NCBI GenBank assembly: GCA_029268615.1 | Contig: JAQWNM010000016.1 | Location: forward strand, 1-46,198 | DNA length: 46,198 nt | Direction: 5' to 3' | Source of the DNA: SAR86 cluster bacterium | Lineage (GTDB): Bacteria; Pseudomonadota; Gammaproteobacteria; Magnimaribacterales; Magnimaribacteraceae | In this document: in pieces, positions 23,519-32,449 of the stretch | Position numbering within the stretch: position 1 is the first letter of the stretch | Layout of the letters: each line of letters opens with the position of its first letter | Notes under the pieces: model-generated | What the model was told of the DNA's origin: nothing | The model's database searches: none | What the model saw: only the letters and a program-made list of their open reading frames with translations | Position numbers and translations under genes: made by a program

Positions 23519-24907
23519 ATGGATGCATTATGTAAAAAAAGTGCTACTGAATTAGCTGATTTAATTAGAAACAAAGAAGCGTCCAGTGCAGAAATTATCA
23601 GTGCTCACCTTCAAAGAGTAGAAGAGGTTAATCCTGATATCAATGCAATCACCACCGTTTTAGAAGATTCTTCAAGAAAGGCAGCTCAAACAGCAGACAG
23701 TGCTAGTAAAGAAGATCGACAAAGACCATTACATGGAGTTCCCTTTACTATTAAAGAAAATATAGATTTTCTTGGAACTCCCACAACCCATGGACTGTCA
23801 ATGTTAGCCGAATCGATACCTTTAAGAAATGCTCCTATTGTTGATCGTATGTTGTCAGCTGGAGCAATACCTATTGGAAGAACAAATATGCCTGAAATGG
23901 GAATGCGTCTTGATACAGATAACCCTTTAAGAGGTAGAACCTTCAACCCTTGGAATAAAGCTTTAACACCAGGAGGATCTAGCGGAGGAGAGGCAGCCGC
24001 TATTGCTACCGGGATGAGCCCTTTTGGTCTAGGAAATGATATTGGAGGCTCCCTTAGAAATCCAGCCTATTGTTGCGGTATAGCATCCCTTAACCCTACT
24101 CTGGGTCGAATTCCTTATGTGCATTCCATAGAAGGATTTAAAGACTTAGGTATCTCTCGTGCTTTTTTATCAGATGGTCCCATGGCTCGTTCAGTAAAGG
24201 ATTTACGAACGGGTTTATCAATAATGGCAGGAAGACATATTGATGATCCATGGTCAGTGGATAGCCCTTTAGAAGGGAAAGTTCCCGAAAAGCTAAAGGC
24301 TGGTTTGATAAAGGATATTACTAATTTTAATCTGCCTGATGCAACTAAAAAGGAAATAGATAAAGCTGGATCTATATTATCTAATAATGGATGGTCAATA
24401 GAAGAAGTGGAAGCACCAGAAGTTGAAAGAGTATATGAAGTTTGGGGATCTATAATAAATAATGGTCTAATGGGTAGTCTTCCTGATGAGGTTTTCAAAC
24501 CTGAAACAGCTGCTTATTTAAAACGTTTTTCTAAACCCTTTTTATCCAATGGGATCAATCTAGAGGAAGCTTTAATAGAAAGAAATAGACTTACAAAACT
24601 ATGGTCATCTTTTTTAACTGATTTTCAAGTTTGTATAGGACCTACTTGGTCAAATCTTCCTTGGCCTATTAACACAGACCTTGACCCTCAAAAAGGTGAT
24701 CAAGCTTTAAAGGATAGTTTTATATTTATAGTACCAGGAAACTGCCTTGGCTTACCATCAATTGCTTTGCCAATGGGCGTATCGGATAGTATTCCTACAG
24801 GAGTTCAAATCTATTCTGATTTATACAGAGAAGATCTATGCTTGCTAGCAGCAGAGGTTATTCAAGCTGAATCAGCTTGCCCAACTCCCATTGATCCGAT
24901 TATTTAA
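23519..24907 (+). CDS. amidase-signature hydrolase
   Basis: 462 aa with the complete Ser-cisSer-Lys triad of the amidase signature family: Lys79 in FTIKEN, cis-Ser154 in GGSSGGEAAA, and the nucleophile Ser178 in DIGGSLRNPA. Length and motifs match fungal/bacterial fatty-acid-amide-hydrolase-like and aryl-acylamide amidases more than GatA, and no gatB or gatC is nearby. It hydrolyses C-N bonds in amides; the substrate is unknown. No signal peptide, so cytoplasmic. A ribosome site (aaggag) precedes ATG 23519. Convergent with the DUF1214-like gene. Confidence 0.92.
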   Translation: MDALCKKSATELADLIRNKEASSAEIISAHLQRVEEVNPDINAITTVLEDSSRKAAQTADSASKEDRQRPLHGVPFTIKENIDFLGTPTTHGLSMLAESIPLRNAPIVDRMLSAGAIPIGRTNMPEMGMRLDTDNPLRGRTFNPWNKALTPGGSSGGEAAAIATGMSPFGLGNDIGGSLRNPAYCCGIASLNPTLGRIPYVHSIEGFKDLGISRAFLSDGPMARSVKDLRTGLSIMAGRHIDDPWSVDSPLEGKVPEKLKAGLIKDITNFNLPDATKKEIDKAGSILSNNGWSIEEVEAPEVERVYEVWGSIINNGLMGSLPDEVFKPETAAYLKRFSKPFLSNGINLEEALIERNRLTKLWSSFLTDFQVCIGPTWSNLPWPINTDLDPQKGDQALKDSFIFIVPGNCLGLPSIALPMGVSDSIPTGVQIYSDLYREDLCLLAAEVIQAESACPTPIDPII

Positions 24908-24927
24908 TACTCAATTAAAAAATCAAA

Positions 24928-24944
24928 TAGATTAGAAAAATCTA
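24928..24944 (-). terminator. weak AT-rich hairpin between convergent genes
   Basis: tagatt (24928-24933) and aatcta (24939-24944) can form a 6-bp stem with a 5-base loop. Read on the minus strand it is followed by tttgatttttt, so it could end the DUF1214-like transcript. The stem is low in G/C, hence the low confidence. Confidence 0.3.
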
Positions 24945-24950
24945 TAAATA

Positions 24951-26045
24951 CTAAAAGTCTTTTAGGTTAATAACCTCAGTTTCTGGTAATGGAAAAGTAT
25001 CTGAATTGACCCACCTTAATGTCATTGTTCCAGACTTATGATGAGCTACATCTAGCCAATTACTTACACCGTGATTTTTAGCGGATACTAAAACTATCAA
25101 CGAACCATCAGATTCTACCTTGGCACTGGAATTATTAATACAGATATCAAAATAACGAGAATCTAAAGACTCTAGCCAGTGATTATTTAAATGTAAGTTC
25201 CAATATTCACATGTTGGAATTTGAGTTTTGATAATGAGGCCTTGACCCTCATCTAGTGTCCAATGTCCATATATATAGTGAATATTAGGATCCCCGCCAG
25301 CATTTAAAAACATTGATTGTTCAATAGACGAAAATTGGTTAGGTTGCTCTTTAAATATTTTAGTCCAATTATTAAAAGTATTAGAAGTGCCTTTGACAAA
25401 ATTAACTGCTTTTTTTAAACCTTGTTCCATATGATGAATGGATAAATTAGGGGGCTTATCTATTCCATTTAAGCACTCAATATTAATGTTAGCTGGAGTC
25501 TCAGTTAATTTGTCTAAAAATGTTTGCCTTACTACCACAAAATTTGTACCTAATTCCATTGGCAGCCAATTTTTTTGTTTAGGTTTTTGGCTCAAAAAGA
25601 TCTCAAAATTTCCGTCATTATCAAAGAGCATATCTTTTGGTTCAAGTTCACCAGTTTTGGTCATGGTTCCATCTTCAGCATATCGGTTCTCATTAGTAAT
25701 AAAACTTAAATAGTGAACAGTTCCTTTATTCCCCCAAATTCTATAATTTAAGGACCCATCTATGGTGGCAGTTTGGTATAAGTTGTCTGGGTTATCACCG
25801 CCAAATTTAGCTGTTTCATGGCATAAAGAATAAAATTCAGGAAAATACTTATCATCCTTTTCCAGAGACATTTCTAATCCTGCCCTTAAGAGCCTTGTTA
25901 AGTATCTATAGCCCTCAGCACTATCAAGGAAAGGATCATTGAGTTCTTCAACTTTAATAATGGATCCTGCCTCTTTAAGAGAGTCACAAAATTCATTCCA
26001 TGAATTCCTTAGACTTAACTCTTCTTTTATTTCATAGGAACTCAT
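24951..26045 (-). CDS. DUF1214-like protein
   Basis: 364 aa without signal peptide or membrane segments. The start WNEFCDSLKEAGSIIK, with SAEGYRYLTRLLRAGLEM, then NPDNLYQTATIDGSLNYRIW, and the C-terminal part LDEGQGLIIKTQIPTCEYWN, LHLNNHWLESLDSR and WLDVAHHKSGTMTLRWV, are what I know from the DUF1214/DUF1254-type family, common in oligotrophic marine and soil bacteria. The biochemical role is unproven; members often lie near sulfotransferases, dehydrogenases and other catabolic genes, as here. A possible operator dyad (26049-26082) lies just upstream of its start, shared with the divergent nucleotidyltransferase gene. Confidence 0.7.
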   Translation of the reverse strand: MSSYEIKEELSLRNSWNEFCDSLKEAGSIIKVEELNDPFLDSAEGYRYLTRLLRAGLEMSLEKDDKYFPEFYSLCHETAKFGGDNPDNLYQTATIDGSLNYRIWGNKGTVHYLSFITNENRYAEDGTMTKTGELEPKDMLFDNDGNFEIFLSQKPKQKNWLPMELGTNFVVVRQTFLDKLTETPANINIECLNGIDKPPNLSIHHMEQGLKKAVNFVKGTSNTFNNWTKIFKEQPNQFSSIEQSMFLNAGGDPNIHYIYGHWTLDEGQGLIIKTQIPTCEYWNLHLNNHWLESLDSRYFDICINNSSAKVESDGSLIVLVSAKNHGVSNWLDVAHHKSGTMTLRWVNSDTFPLPETEVINLKDF

Positions 26046-26048
26046 TAT

Positions 26049-26082
26049 GATATATTATGCGAAACAGAGGTTTTCGTATATC
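26049..26082. promoter_or_regulatory. imperfect inverted repeat in a divergent promoter region
   Basis: Arms gatata + cgaaa (26049-26054, 26060-26064) pair with tttcg + tatatc (26072-26076, 26077-26082), leaving a 5-base bulge on the left and a 7-base centre. It abuts the start of the DUF1214-like gene and faces the operon beginning at 26167, so a shared operator is possible. Confidence 0.3.
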
Positions 26083-26166
26083 AAAAATGAAAGTAAATTT
26101 TGTTCATTAATATTTGAGTATGAATGCAGTGCAATTTTTTAAATCTTAAATAGGAGATAAATTAAA

Positions 26167-26556
26167 ATGTTTGATTGGCAGAAACCAACAGTTCAAATGC
26201 TAGGAAGATGGCAACCATGGCATGATGGTCACCAAGAATTATTTAAAAGAGCTATTGATAAGACTGGTCAAGTAATTATCCAAGTAAGAGATGTTCATGG
26301 AGCTTCTGGAGGCGATGGTCAAGAGGATAATCCTTTTGATTGGGATTTTGTTTGTAAAAATATAGAAATTGGTTTAGAAAAAGATGCTTATAGAAGAGGA
26401 ATTCATTACGAGATTATGCTCGTTCCTAATGTAGTCAACATCACTTATGGAAGAGGAGTAGGTTATGTTTTTGAAGAGGAAGTGTTTGACTTAGAAATAA
26501 ATGAAATCAGCGCAACGAAGATTAGAAAAAAGATGAGAGATCAAGGTAAATTATAA
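26167..26556 (+). CDS. cytidylyltransferase-like nucleotidyltransferase, small marine type
   Basis: 129 aa with the nucleotidyltransferase HxGH signature in LGRWQPWHDGHQELFKRA (about residues 12-29) and the second signature ISATKIRKKM near the C-terminus (about 115-124), equal to the usual ISSTxIR. Between them are IIQVRDVHGASGG, ITYGRGVGYVFEEE and PNVVNITYGRG. I remember this short form from marine phage and marine bacterial genomes. It should couple a phosphorylated small molecule to a nucleotide (NMN adenylyltransferase or phosphocholine cytidylyltransferase style); the substrate is unknown. First gene of an operon running to about 30089. The ribosome site aggaga is 9 bp from the ATG. Confidence 0.8.
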   Translation: MFDWQKPTVQMLGRWQPWHDGHQELFKRAIDKTGQVIIQVRDVHGASGGDGQEDNPFDWDFVCKNIEIGLEKDAYRRGIHYEIMLVPNVVNITYGRGVGYVFEEEVFDLEINEISATKIRKKMRDQGKL

Positions 26557-26568
26557 AACTCAATTATT

Positions 26569-27033
26569 ATGGATCCTTCTATTAAAAATATATTGGCCAG
26601 GGCAAGCATTGAAGAGCAGATCTATGCTTATGCAATTGCTTTAGATGACAAAAATTGGGAAGAGTTGAAATTAGTTTTCACTGAAGATGCTGAGACCTCC
26701 TATGGATCTAAAGATAGTGATACTCCTTTTAAATGTAAAAATAGAAAGGAAATAATAAAAATGTGTGAAGAAGGTCTATCAGACGTTGGTGTAACTCAGC
26801 ATCTATTTTCCAATTTAAGAATTAAAGTTATGGGAGATCGTGCAATTAGTGAGTCTTCTGCCTTAATTCAGCATGCTAGTAAAGACTCCAATGAGACTAA
26901 ATCTTATGAAATGTGGGGAGAGTATACCGATGAATGGGTTCTTATAGATGACACATGGAAGATAAAAAATAGAGAGTTAATTGTTTTAAAAGAATTTGGA
27001 AATATTAGTATTGAAGAACTTAATGAGGATTAA
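26569..27033 (+). CDS. SnoaL-like / NTF2-fold protein
   Basis: 154 aa. The layout is an N-terminal helix pair (RASIEEQIYAYAIALDDKNW), the FTEDAE strand, and a sheet ending in WGEYTDEWVLIDDTWKIKNR, which is the typical SnoaL-like ending. This fold occurs in cyclases, dehydratases and ring-hydroxylating dioxygenase small subunits. Tyr, Asp and His residues that could line the pocket include Y27, D32 and H86. It starts 12 bp after the nucleotidyltransferase and is followed at 15 bp by an SDR gene, consistent with a shared pathway for a small organic substrate. No more precise function can be given. Confidence 0.78.
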   Translation: MDPSIKNILARASIEEQIYAYAIALDDKNWEELKLVFTEDAETSYGSKDSDTPFKCKNRKEIIKMCEEGLSDVGVTQHLFSNLRIKVMGDRAISESSALIQHASKDSNETKSYEMWGEYTDEWVLIDDTWKIKNRELIVLKEFGNISIEELNED

Positions 27034-27048
27034 TCTGATTAGTCAGTT

Positions 27049-27834
27049 ATGAATATATCTACTTTATTTTCTTTAGAAGGGAAAACAGCAATAGTGACAG
27101 GAGGCTCAAAAGGAATTGGAGCTATGATTGCTAAAGGTTTCGTTGAAGCAGGCTGTAAAGTTTATATTTCCTCTCGTAGTGAAAAGGAATGCGATCAAAC
27201 TGCTAAGAAAATCTCTACTGAGCATGTAAAATGTAGTCCACTTCCAGGTGATGTTTCTTCCGTATCGAGTATAAAGGAATTGGTTGATCAATTTTCTAAG
27301 AAGGAGACTTCATTAGATATTCTTGTTAATAATGCTGGCATAGTTTGGCAAAACTCTATAGAAGATTTTCCTGAGGAAGGCTGGGATCAGGTATTAAATA
27401 CTAACTTAAAATCAGTATTTTTTATGACTCAAGCTTTATTACCTTTTTTAAAAGTTCCTGCATCATTAGAAGATCCTTCTAGGATTATAAACATATCATC
27501 AATTGCTGCTATCAGGACTAGCGGAATGAAAGATTATTCCTACCGAGTAAGTAAGGCTGGTATAAATCAACTGACACGCGTACTGGCTAAAGATCTTGGC
27601 GATTTTAATATCAATGTAAATGCTATCGCAGCTGGTTTCTTTAGCACAGGTCTTGCTATTGCTGCTGAACCGGATCCGGTCAAGAGGGAAATGTTTGCTA
27701 AATCAAATCCAATACCTAGAGAAGGGAATGGGGATGATATGGCTGGCATTTCTATATATATGGCTTCAAGAGCTGGTTCCTATATGACTGGAGAGATTGT
27801 TACTGTTGATGGTGGAAGAAGCGTATCTTTTTAA
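27049..27834 (+). CDS. FabG-like short-chain dehydrogenase
   Basis: 261 aa classical SDR: VTGGSKGIG for the cofactor (about residues 17-25), DVSS, NNAGIVWQ, the catalytic Ser in INISSIAAIR, Tyr/Lys in YSYRVSKAGINQL, the motif AIAAGFFSTGLA, and the C-terminal GEIVTVDGGRSVSF. The SRSEKECDQT stretch after strand 2 (Ser-Arg) favours NADP(H). The pattern is closest to the RhlG/gluconate-5-dehydrogenase subgroup of 3-oxoacyl reductase-like SDRs. It lies in the middle of the 26167-30089 operon with 6-15 bp gaps and probably oxidises or reduces the pathway intermediate. Confidence 0.9.
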   Translation: MNISTLFSLEGKTAIVTGGSKGIGAMIAKGFVEAGCKVYISSRSEKECDQTAKKISTEHVKCSPLPGDVSSVSSIKELVDQFSKKETSLDILVNNAGIVWQNSIEDFPEEGWDQVLNTNLKSVFFMTQALLPFLKVPASLEDPSRIINISSIAAIRTSGMKDYSYRVSKAGINQLTRVLAKDLGDFNINVNAIAAGFFSTGLAIAAEPDPVKREMFAKSNPIPREGNGDDMAGISIYMASRAGSYMTGEIVTVDGGRSVSF

Positions 27835-27840
27835 AGAAAT

Positions 27841-28905
27841 ATGGAAGAATTTAAATATCGCAAAAGTAAGGTATTGAATAAACCTAGGATCCTTATTTAT
27901 GGTGTTGGTCAATACGGAGTCACTGTTGCGAAAATTGCTCTAAAAAAGGGTTGGCCTATTGTTGGTGCGGTGAATAGAGCAGGAGAAAAAATAGGTCAAG
28001 ATTTAGGTAAAATCTTGGGTCTTGATAAGGAGTTAGGTATTACTATTCAGGATTGCGAGTTAGCTGATTACCTTAAAATGAAAGCTGATATTGGAATAGT
28101 TGCCATCTCAGATTATTTAAAAGATACCTTTCCTGCTTACAGGCATTTACTTAGTGCAGGTATAAATGTTATTTGTCATGGAGCTCAAGCTTCATTTCCT
28201 CAAGGGGTAAGTTCTGAAATCGCAGAAAAGATAGATATCTTAGCTAAGAAAAATAAAGTTACATTAACAGGAACTAGTTTATGGGACATGACTCGAGTAG
28301 GCGCTGGGTTATTGGTAACTGGACCTTGCACGGATATAAATGCTCTAAGTCATAAAAGTATTACCGATGTATCACAAGGAGGACTCCATGCTATGGATTT
28401 TTGTGGAGTTGGCCTTACAGAGAATGAATTTGCAAAAAGAATGAATGGAGAGGAAAGTCCTTTATCTGGTTTTCACACAGGAAATGTTTTGCATGTCCTT
28501 TATCAACTTGGATATAAAGTCAGTCAGATTAAGGAGCGGAATGAAGCTATATTTTTTAAGGAATCCATTTATTGTAAAGCCCTTGATAGAACTTTAGATA
28601 CTAGCACTACAGTAGGGACTCAGATAGTCTCTGAAATTCACACTGAAGAAGGAATTATAGCCACACTACATACAGAGTTACGATTATTATTACCGAATGA
28701 GAAAGAGTATGTTGAATGGAACGTTGATGGAATGCCCAATTGCTCGATTAGGGTAGATAGACGTAATTCCGTTTATCACTCAGCATCAACTCTTTTCAAT
28801 CGGATTCCAGATGTTGTCTCAGCTATGCCAGGCCTTCGGCTATGTTCTGATTTAGGTCCGATGCAACACACAGCTCTCATTCCAAACTTAAGACAAAATA
28901 CCTAG
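27841..28905 (+). CDS. DapB-like NAD(P)-dependent dehydrogenase
   Basis: 354 aa. An N-terminal Rossmann fold (RILIYGVGQYGVTVAKIALK, then GAVNRAGEKIGQDLGKILGL) is followed by ADIGIVAISDYL, the dimer/catalytic region INVICHGAQASFP, and GTSLWDMTRVGAGLL. This resembles dihydrodipicolinate-reductase-like proteins of the 2,4-diaminopentanoate dehydrogenase type rather than true DapB, which is shorter (about 270 aa) and has an SGTTG motif. It may act on an amino- or keto-acid. The gene begins six bases after the SDR stop, so the two are likely cotranslated. Substrate unknown. Confidence 0.75.
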   Translation: MEEFKYRKSKVLNKPRILIYGVGQYGVTVAKIALKKGWPIVGAVNRAGEKIGQDLGKILGLDKELGITIQDCELADYLKMKADIGIVAISDYLKDTFPAYRHLLSAGINVICHGAQASFPQGVSSEIAEKIDILAKKNKVTLTGTSLWDMTRVGAGLLVTGPCTDINALSHKSITDVSQGGLHAMDFCGVGLTENEFAKRMNGEESPLSGFHTGNVLHVLYQLGYKVSQIKERNEAIFFKESIYCKALDRTLDTSTTVGTQIVSEIHTEEGIIATLHTELRLLLPNEKEYVEWNVDGMPNCSIRVDRRNSVYHSASTLFNRIPDVVSAMPGLRLCSDLGPMQHTALIPNLRQNT

Positions 28906-28916
28906 GAGGTTAAATA

Positions 28917-30089
28917 ATGAATTCTATAAGTCACAATATTCTTGAGGGTGAAGATCTCATGTCGCGCGCGCGCGAATTAACTGGAATTGATCTTATTGAC
29001 GAAGAAGCAGTAGAACCTATAACTAGATTAGTAAACTCAATAAACGAAGAAGCAGATTTGCATGAGATTGGATGCGCTGCAAAGCAGAAAAAGTTATTGC
29101 GCATATTGTCTAACAGGCTAAGAATGCAACGAGATATTGCTAACCATCCAGAAATACTAGATCAAAAAATAAATGCTCCAATATTTATCCATGGCATGCC
29201 TAGGACTGGTTCAACTAAATCTCAAAAAATATTGAGTAAATCGGGTGATTTCAATTGGTTGGTTTTATGGATGACTTTAAATCCTTCTCTTATTACAGGT
29301 AGTAGAGATGAATCAACAAAACAAAGAATAGATGAGGGATTAGAATTTGAAGATTTTTTTGAACAAAATTCGCCAGAAAATAAAGTAGGGCATCAATTCC
29401 TTGCTATGGAACCAGAGGAAGATTCTTTTATCTTAGAGCATAGTCTGGTTACAAATATATTTCCGGCTTTTGCAAAAATGGACGCTTATGTAGAATGGGC
29501 TATGAGTAAGGATATTCGGATACAATTTACACATTTACGAGATACTCTGAAATATTTGCAATGGCAAGGTCTTGCTGACGAATCTAAGAGATGGATACTT
29601 AAGTGCCCTATGTACTATGGATTAGAGCACGAATTATTGGATATTTTTCCTGATGCCTATTTAGTTATGACTCATCGTGACCCAAAAATAACACTCGCTT
29701 CGTCAATGAAACTTTTAACATACTTTTATAAACCATTTAGTAACAGAGATATACAAGATCAAGTTCCAATGTATTTACATGGTCAAGCAGAGAGTATGGA
29801 AAGACATTTGGCTATACGTAAAGAGATTCCGGAACTTAAAATTATAGATATTGATTATAAAGAAATGGCAGATTCCGCAGAGACTGCAATTGAAAAAATA
29901 TATAATTTCTGTGGTATGGATTTACAAGAATCTTCCAAAAATAAAATGTTGGCCTGGGATTCTAGCAACCCAAGACATAAAAAAGGCAAACATGAATACT
30001 CCTTAGAAACATATGGCCTTACTGCAGAGATAATGGACGAAGTTTATTCCGAATATCTAAACCACTTTAAAGAAAAGTTTAATTGGTAA
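28917..30089 (+). CDS. sulfotransferase-family protein
   Basis: 390 aa. The PAPS 5'-phosphosulfate loop is APIFIHGMPRTGSTKSQKIL (about residues 93-112) and the 3'-phosphate-binding strand-helix is LVMTHRDPKITLASSMKLL (about 254-272); a conserved region WILKCPMYYGLEHELL lies between. This is the large bacterial sulfotransferase (Sulfotransfer_3) group, which moves sulfate from PAPS to hydroxyls or amines of lipids or small molecules. A strong aggagg site precedes the ATG, 12 bp after the DapB-like gene. A run of five CG dinucleotides (near 28964) lies early in the gene, unusual in this AT-rich DNA. Last gene of the operon. Confidence 0.85.
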   Translation: MNSISHNILEGEDLMSRARELTGIDLIDEEAVEPITRLVNSINEEADLHEIGCAAKQKKLLRILSNRLRMQRDIANHPEILDQKINAPIFIHGMPRTGSTKSQKILSKSGDFNWLVLWMTLNPSLITGSRDESTKQRIDEGLEFEDFFEQNSPENKVGHQFLAMEPEEDSFILEHSLVTNIFPAFAKMDAYVEWAMSKDIRIQFTHLRDTLKYLQWQGLADESKRWILKCPMYYGLEHELLDIFPDAYLVMTHRDPKITLASSMKLLTYFYKPFSNRDIQDQVPMYLHGQAESMERHLAIRKEIPELKIIDIDYKEMADSAETAIEKIYNFCGMDLQESSKNKMLAWDSSNPRHKKGKHEYSLETYGLTAEIMDEVYSEYLNHFKEKFNW

Positions 30090-30138
30090 TTTCAATAAAT
30101 TATACATAATAAGTTTTCTCTGAATTTGTTTAGGTGGA

Positions 30139-32196
30139 TTATTTAGATATTTCTTCTCTGATTGACTTCCGAATATAGTGCTGCAAACCTTCTATTTCTT
30201 TTACAGATAATTCCGGATAAGGAGGCATGCCTCGGTTGAGCAACGTGCCTTTGTGCAGAATTTCAATCATAGCCTCAAGCGATTCTGATATTTGTGAACG
30301 CAATAAATTTGGTGCGGCACCATCAGCTAGTAAAGCTGGACCATGACAGGCTAGACAACTTCGATTATAAAGCTCTTCACCCAACGTTACTAAATTTTCA
30401 TCTATTATAAAATCTGGAATATCTGTAATAGGTAGTCTGAATTTTTCTAATGGAGGTAAAGATTTATCAGCGTCTAAGGCAAAAGTTAGAACTCGACGTT
30501 TCTGGGAACGATAATCCCAACGAGGACCTTGACCGGAGTAGATAAAATCCTGCCAACCTACTAGTTGAGTTATATATTGTTTTCCATTTACTTTATAAGT
30601 TATTGGTTGGGCATTAATTCCATTTTGTGTATCGAAAGACCAGATTTTATTGCCAGAATCAGCGGTATAAACGCTTAATTCTCCAGTCGCTTGCCCCTGA
30701 ACTACTAAATTACCTGCTGTGGTCATCGTACCACCATTTTTAGTTCCGACCATATCAACCCTCCAAACCTCCTTTTGGTCGATTGGATCCCAAGCAGATA
30801 ACCAGCCGTTACTTTTAGGAGGAATAAGATCAGCAGGAGACATCCCCATTCCAGTTTCAAGGTAAAAATGATCTGAATATTTCCAATCTTCTATTTTAGA
30901 AGGGCCAACAACAGCTCCTCCTCTATTTCTTACAGGTAGGTAAACAAGTTTTGTATTAGGATTAAAAGACATAGCTGCAACACCGTGTGCTCCTGAAGCA
31001 TCGGGAGACATCATAAAAGGAGTATTATCCGGATAGCGAGCCATTGGATTTTCAATAGGACGGCCAGAATCAATATCAATCTTTTCGGCCCAATTTACAT
31101 TAGCAAAAGGTTCTGCGGATATTAACTCTCCATTTTTACGATCTATCACATAGAAAAAACCATTTTTTGGAGCGTGTAAGATAACTTTTCTAGAGATGCC
31201 ATCTATGGGTATTTCTGCAAGCTCTATATCCATAGCTGCATTATAGTCCCAGGTGTCTCCCGGATTACTCTGATAGTGCCAGATGTAATCACCTGTATCT
31301 GCATCCAAGGCTACTATTGAGCTTAAAAATAAGTTATCGCCTCCTCCAGGACTTCTAATTTTTTGATTCCATGGAGCCCCATTCCCTGTGCCAATATAGA
31401 CATGATTAAATTCAGGATCGTAGGCCATTGCGTGCCATACCGTTCCTCCTCCTCCGTATTTCCACCATTCTCCAGTCCAAGTTTTAGCTGCTAGTCTCAT
31501 AGCTTCATTTTCAAAACCATTTTTTGGATTTCCAGGAACAGTAAAAAAACGCCACGCTTTCTCTCCGGTCTCTATATTATAAGCAGTGACGTAGCCACGA
31601 ACGGGTCTAAAGTCAGCTCCCCCATGACCGATTATTACCTTGTCTCCTATTACATAAGGAGGGCCTGTTATATATCTACCATCATTTTTTTCGGTGGTAT
31701 TAGCAGACCATAATAATGTTCCTTTTTTAGCATCAATCGCTATTAATCTTCCATCAACAGTTCCAGTAAAAACTTTATTATTTGAATAAGCTATACCTCT
31801 TACACCCCAAGATCCTCTCAATTCCTCACCAACGACCTCATAAACCTCAGGATCATATCTCCAAAGCAGTTCGCCAGTCACTGCATTCATGGCATGAATT
31901 AAACTATGGCCGGTTGCAAAAAAAAGCACGCCATCAACAGCCAAGGGAGCAGCTACTCCGCTACTTGTAGAAGTTGGCAGGTCATAGAACCAAGAAAGTC
32001 CAAGCCGTTCTATATTTTCATCATTTATTAAATTCAATGGGCTGAAATGATCTTCTTTATAGGTTCTTCCATATCTTTCCCAATTACTTCCATCATCTTT
32101 AGGAGTTTTGTAGCCTTCTTCTTTTTGTGGACTACAAGAAAATAAGATAGTTAGTGAAAGAGTTAGATACGTTAAATAATGTTTATATAATTTCAT
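30139..32196 (-). CDS. PQQ-dependent alcohol-dehydrogenase-type lipoprotein with C-terminal cytochrome c
   Basis: 685 aa. The N-terminus ends in the lipobox LFSC (Cys21), so it is anchored in the periplasm. An eight-bladed quinoprotein propeller follows, with W-motifs such as HAMNAVTGELLWRYDPE, AIDAKKGTLLWSA and ALDADTGDYIWHYQ, and the active-site strand GDTWDYNAAMD (W316, D317, Y318, N319). The C-terminal cytochrome c has CLACH (614-618) and a likely axial Met in RGMPPYPE (Met657). It oxidises an alcohol or sugar and passes electrons through heme c. The vicinal Cys pair of classical alcohol dehydrogenases is replaced (GSWGVRGIAY), and the position that is Asp in lanthanide enzymes is Asn319, which suggests Ca2+ rather than a rare earth. 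Monocistronic; divergent from the receptor gene. Confidence 0.88.
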   Translation of the reverse strand: MKLYKHYLTYLTLSLTILFSCSPQKEEGYKTPKDDGSNWERYGRTYKEDHFSPLNLINDENIERLGLSWFYDLPTSTSSGVAAPLAVDGVLFFATGHSLIHAMNAVTGELLWRYDPEVYEVVGEELRGSWGVRGIAYSNNKVFTGTVDGRLIAIDAKKGTLLWSANTTEKNDGRYITGPPYVIGDKVIIGHGGADFRPVRGYVTAYNIETGEKAWRFFTVPGNPKNGFENEAMRLAAKTWTGEWWKYGGGGTVWHAMAYDPEFNHVYIGTGNGAPWNQKIRSPGGGDNLFLSSIVALDADTGDYIWHYQSNPGDTWDYNAAMDIELAEIPIDGISRKVILHAPKNGFFYVIDRKNGELISAEPFANVNWAEKIDIDSGRPIENPMARYPDNTPFMMSPDASGAHGVAAMSFNPNTKLVYLPVRNRGGAVVGPSKIEDWKYSDHFYLETGMGMSPADLIPPKSNGWLSAWDPIDQKEVWRVDMVGTKNGGTMTTAGNLVVQGQATGELSVYTADSGNKIWSFDTQNGINAQPITYKVNGKQYITQLVGWQDFIYSGQGPRWDYRSQKRRVLTFALDADKSLPPLEKFRLPITDIPDFIIDENLVTLGEELYNRSCLACHGPALLADGAAPNLLRSQISESLEAMIEILHKGTLLNRGMPPYPELSVKEIEGLQHYIRKSIREEISK

Positions 32197-32449
32197 ATTA
32201 TAAATATTTCAGGAGTTTTTCATTATGAATAATATTTGATATCTGACAAGGTTTATAATAATTTTAGGATTGCACTACTTATGATTTGATGTGGTTTATA
32301 TTCAAGGCCAGACTTAATATTTAACCATATACAAAGAAGGCAGTTGTCATTTCAAAATGATAAGAGTATAAAGGGGGGAGTAAATTAAAAAAACAATCAA
32401 GACTGTTTGTTTTTATAAAGAAATTTTTAAACATTAATTGGGGAAAATT
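32197..32449. other. divergent control region between PQQ dehydrogenase and TonB receptor
   Basis: About 250 bp with no gene. It contains a TATAAT near 32261, a small dyad around tcatttcaaaatga (about 32348-32361), a GGGGGG run near 32375, and an AT stem aaaca/tgttt followed by gttttta just before the receptor start. None is strong enough to name. It must hold promoters for both genes. Confidence 0.35.

Noticed and set aside
28963-28974. Alternating CG tract early in the sulfotransferase gene
   Set aside because: Striking against the AT-rich background, but only about five repeats inside a coding region (Ser-Arg-Ala-Arg codons); no further sign of function.
32276-32449. Possible leader RNA for the second TonB receptor
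   Set aside because: Only short AT-rich stems are visible and there is no clear promoter position, so it is not called as a regulatory RNA.
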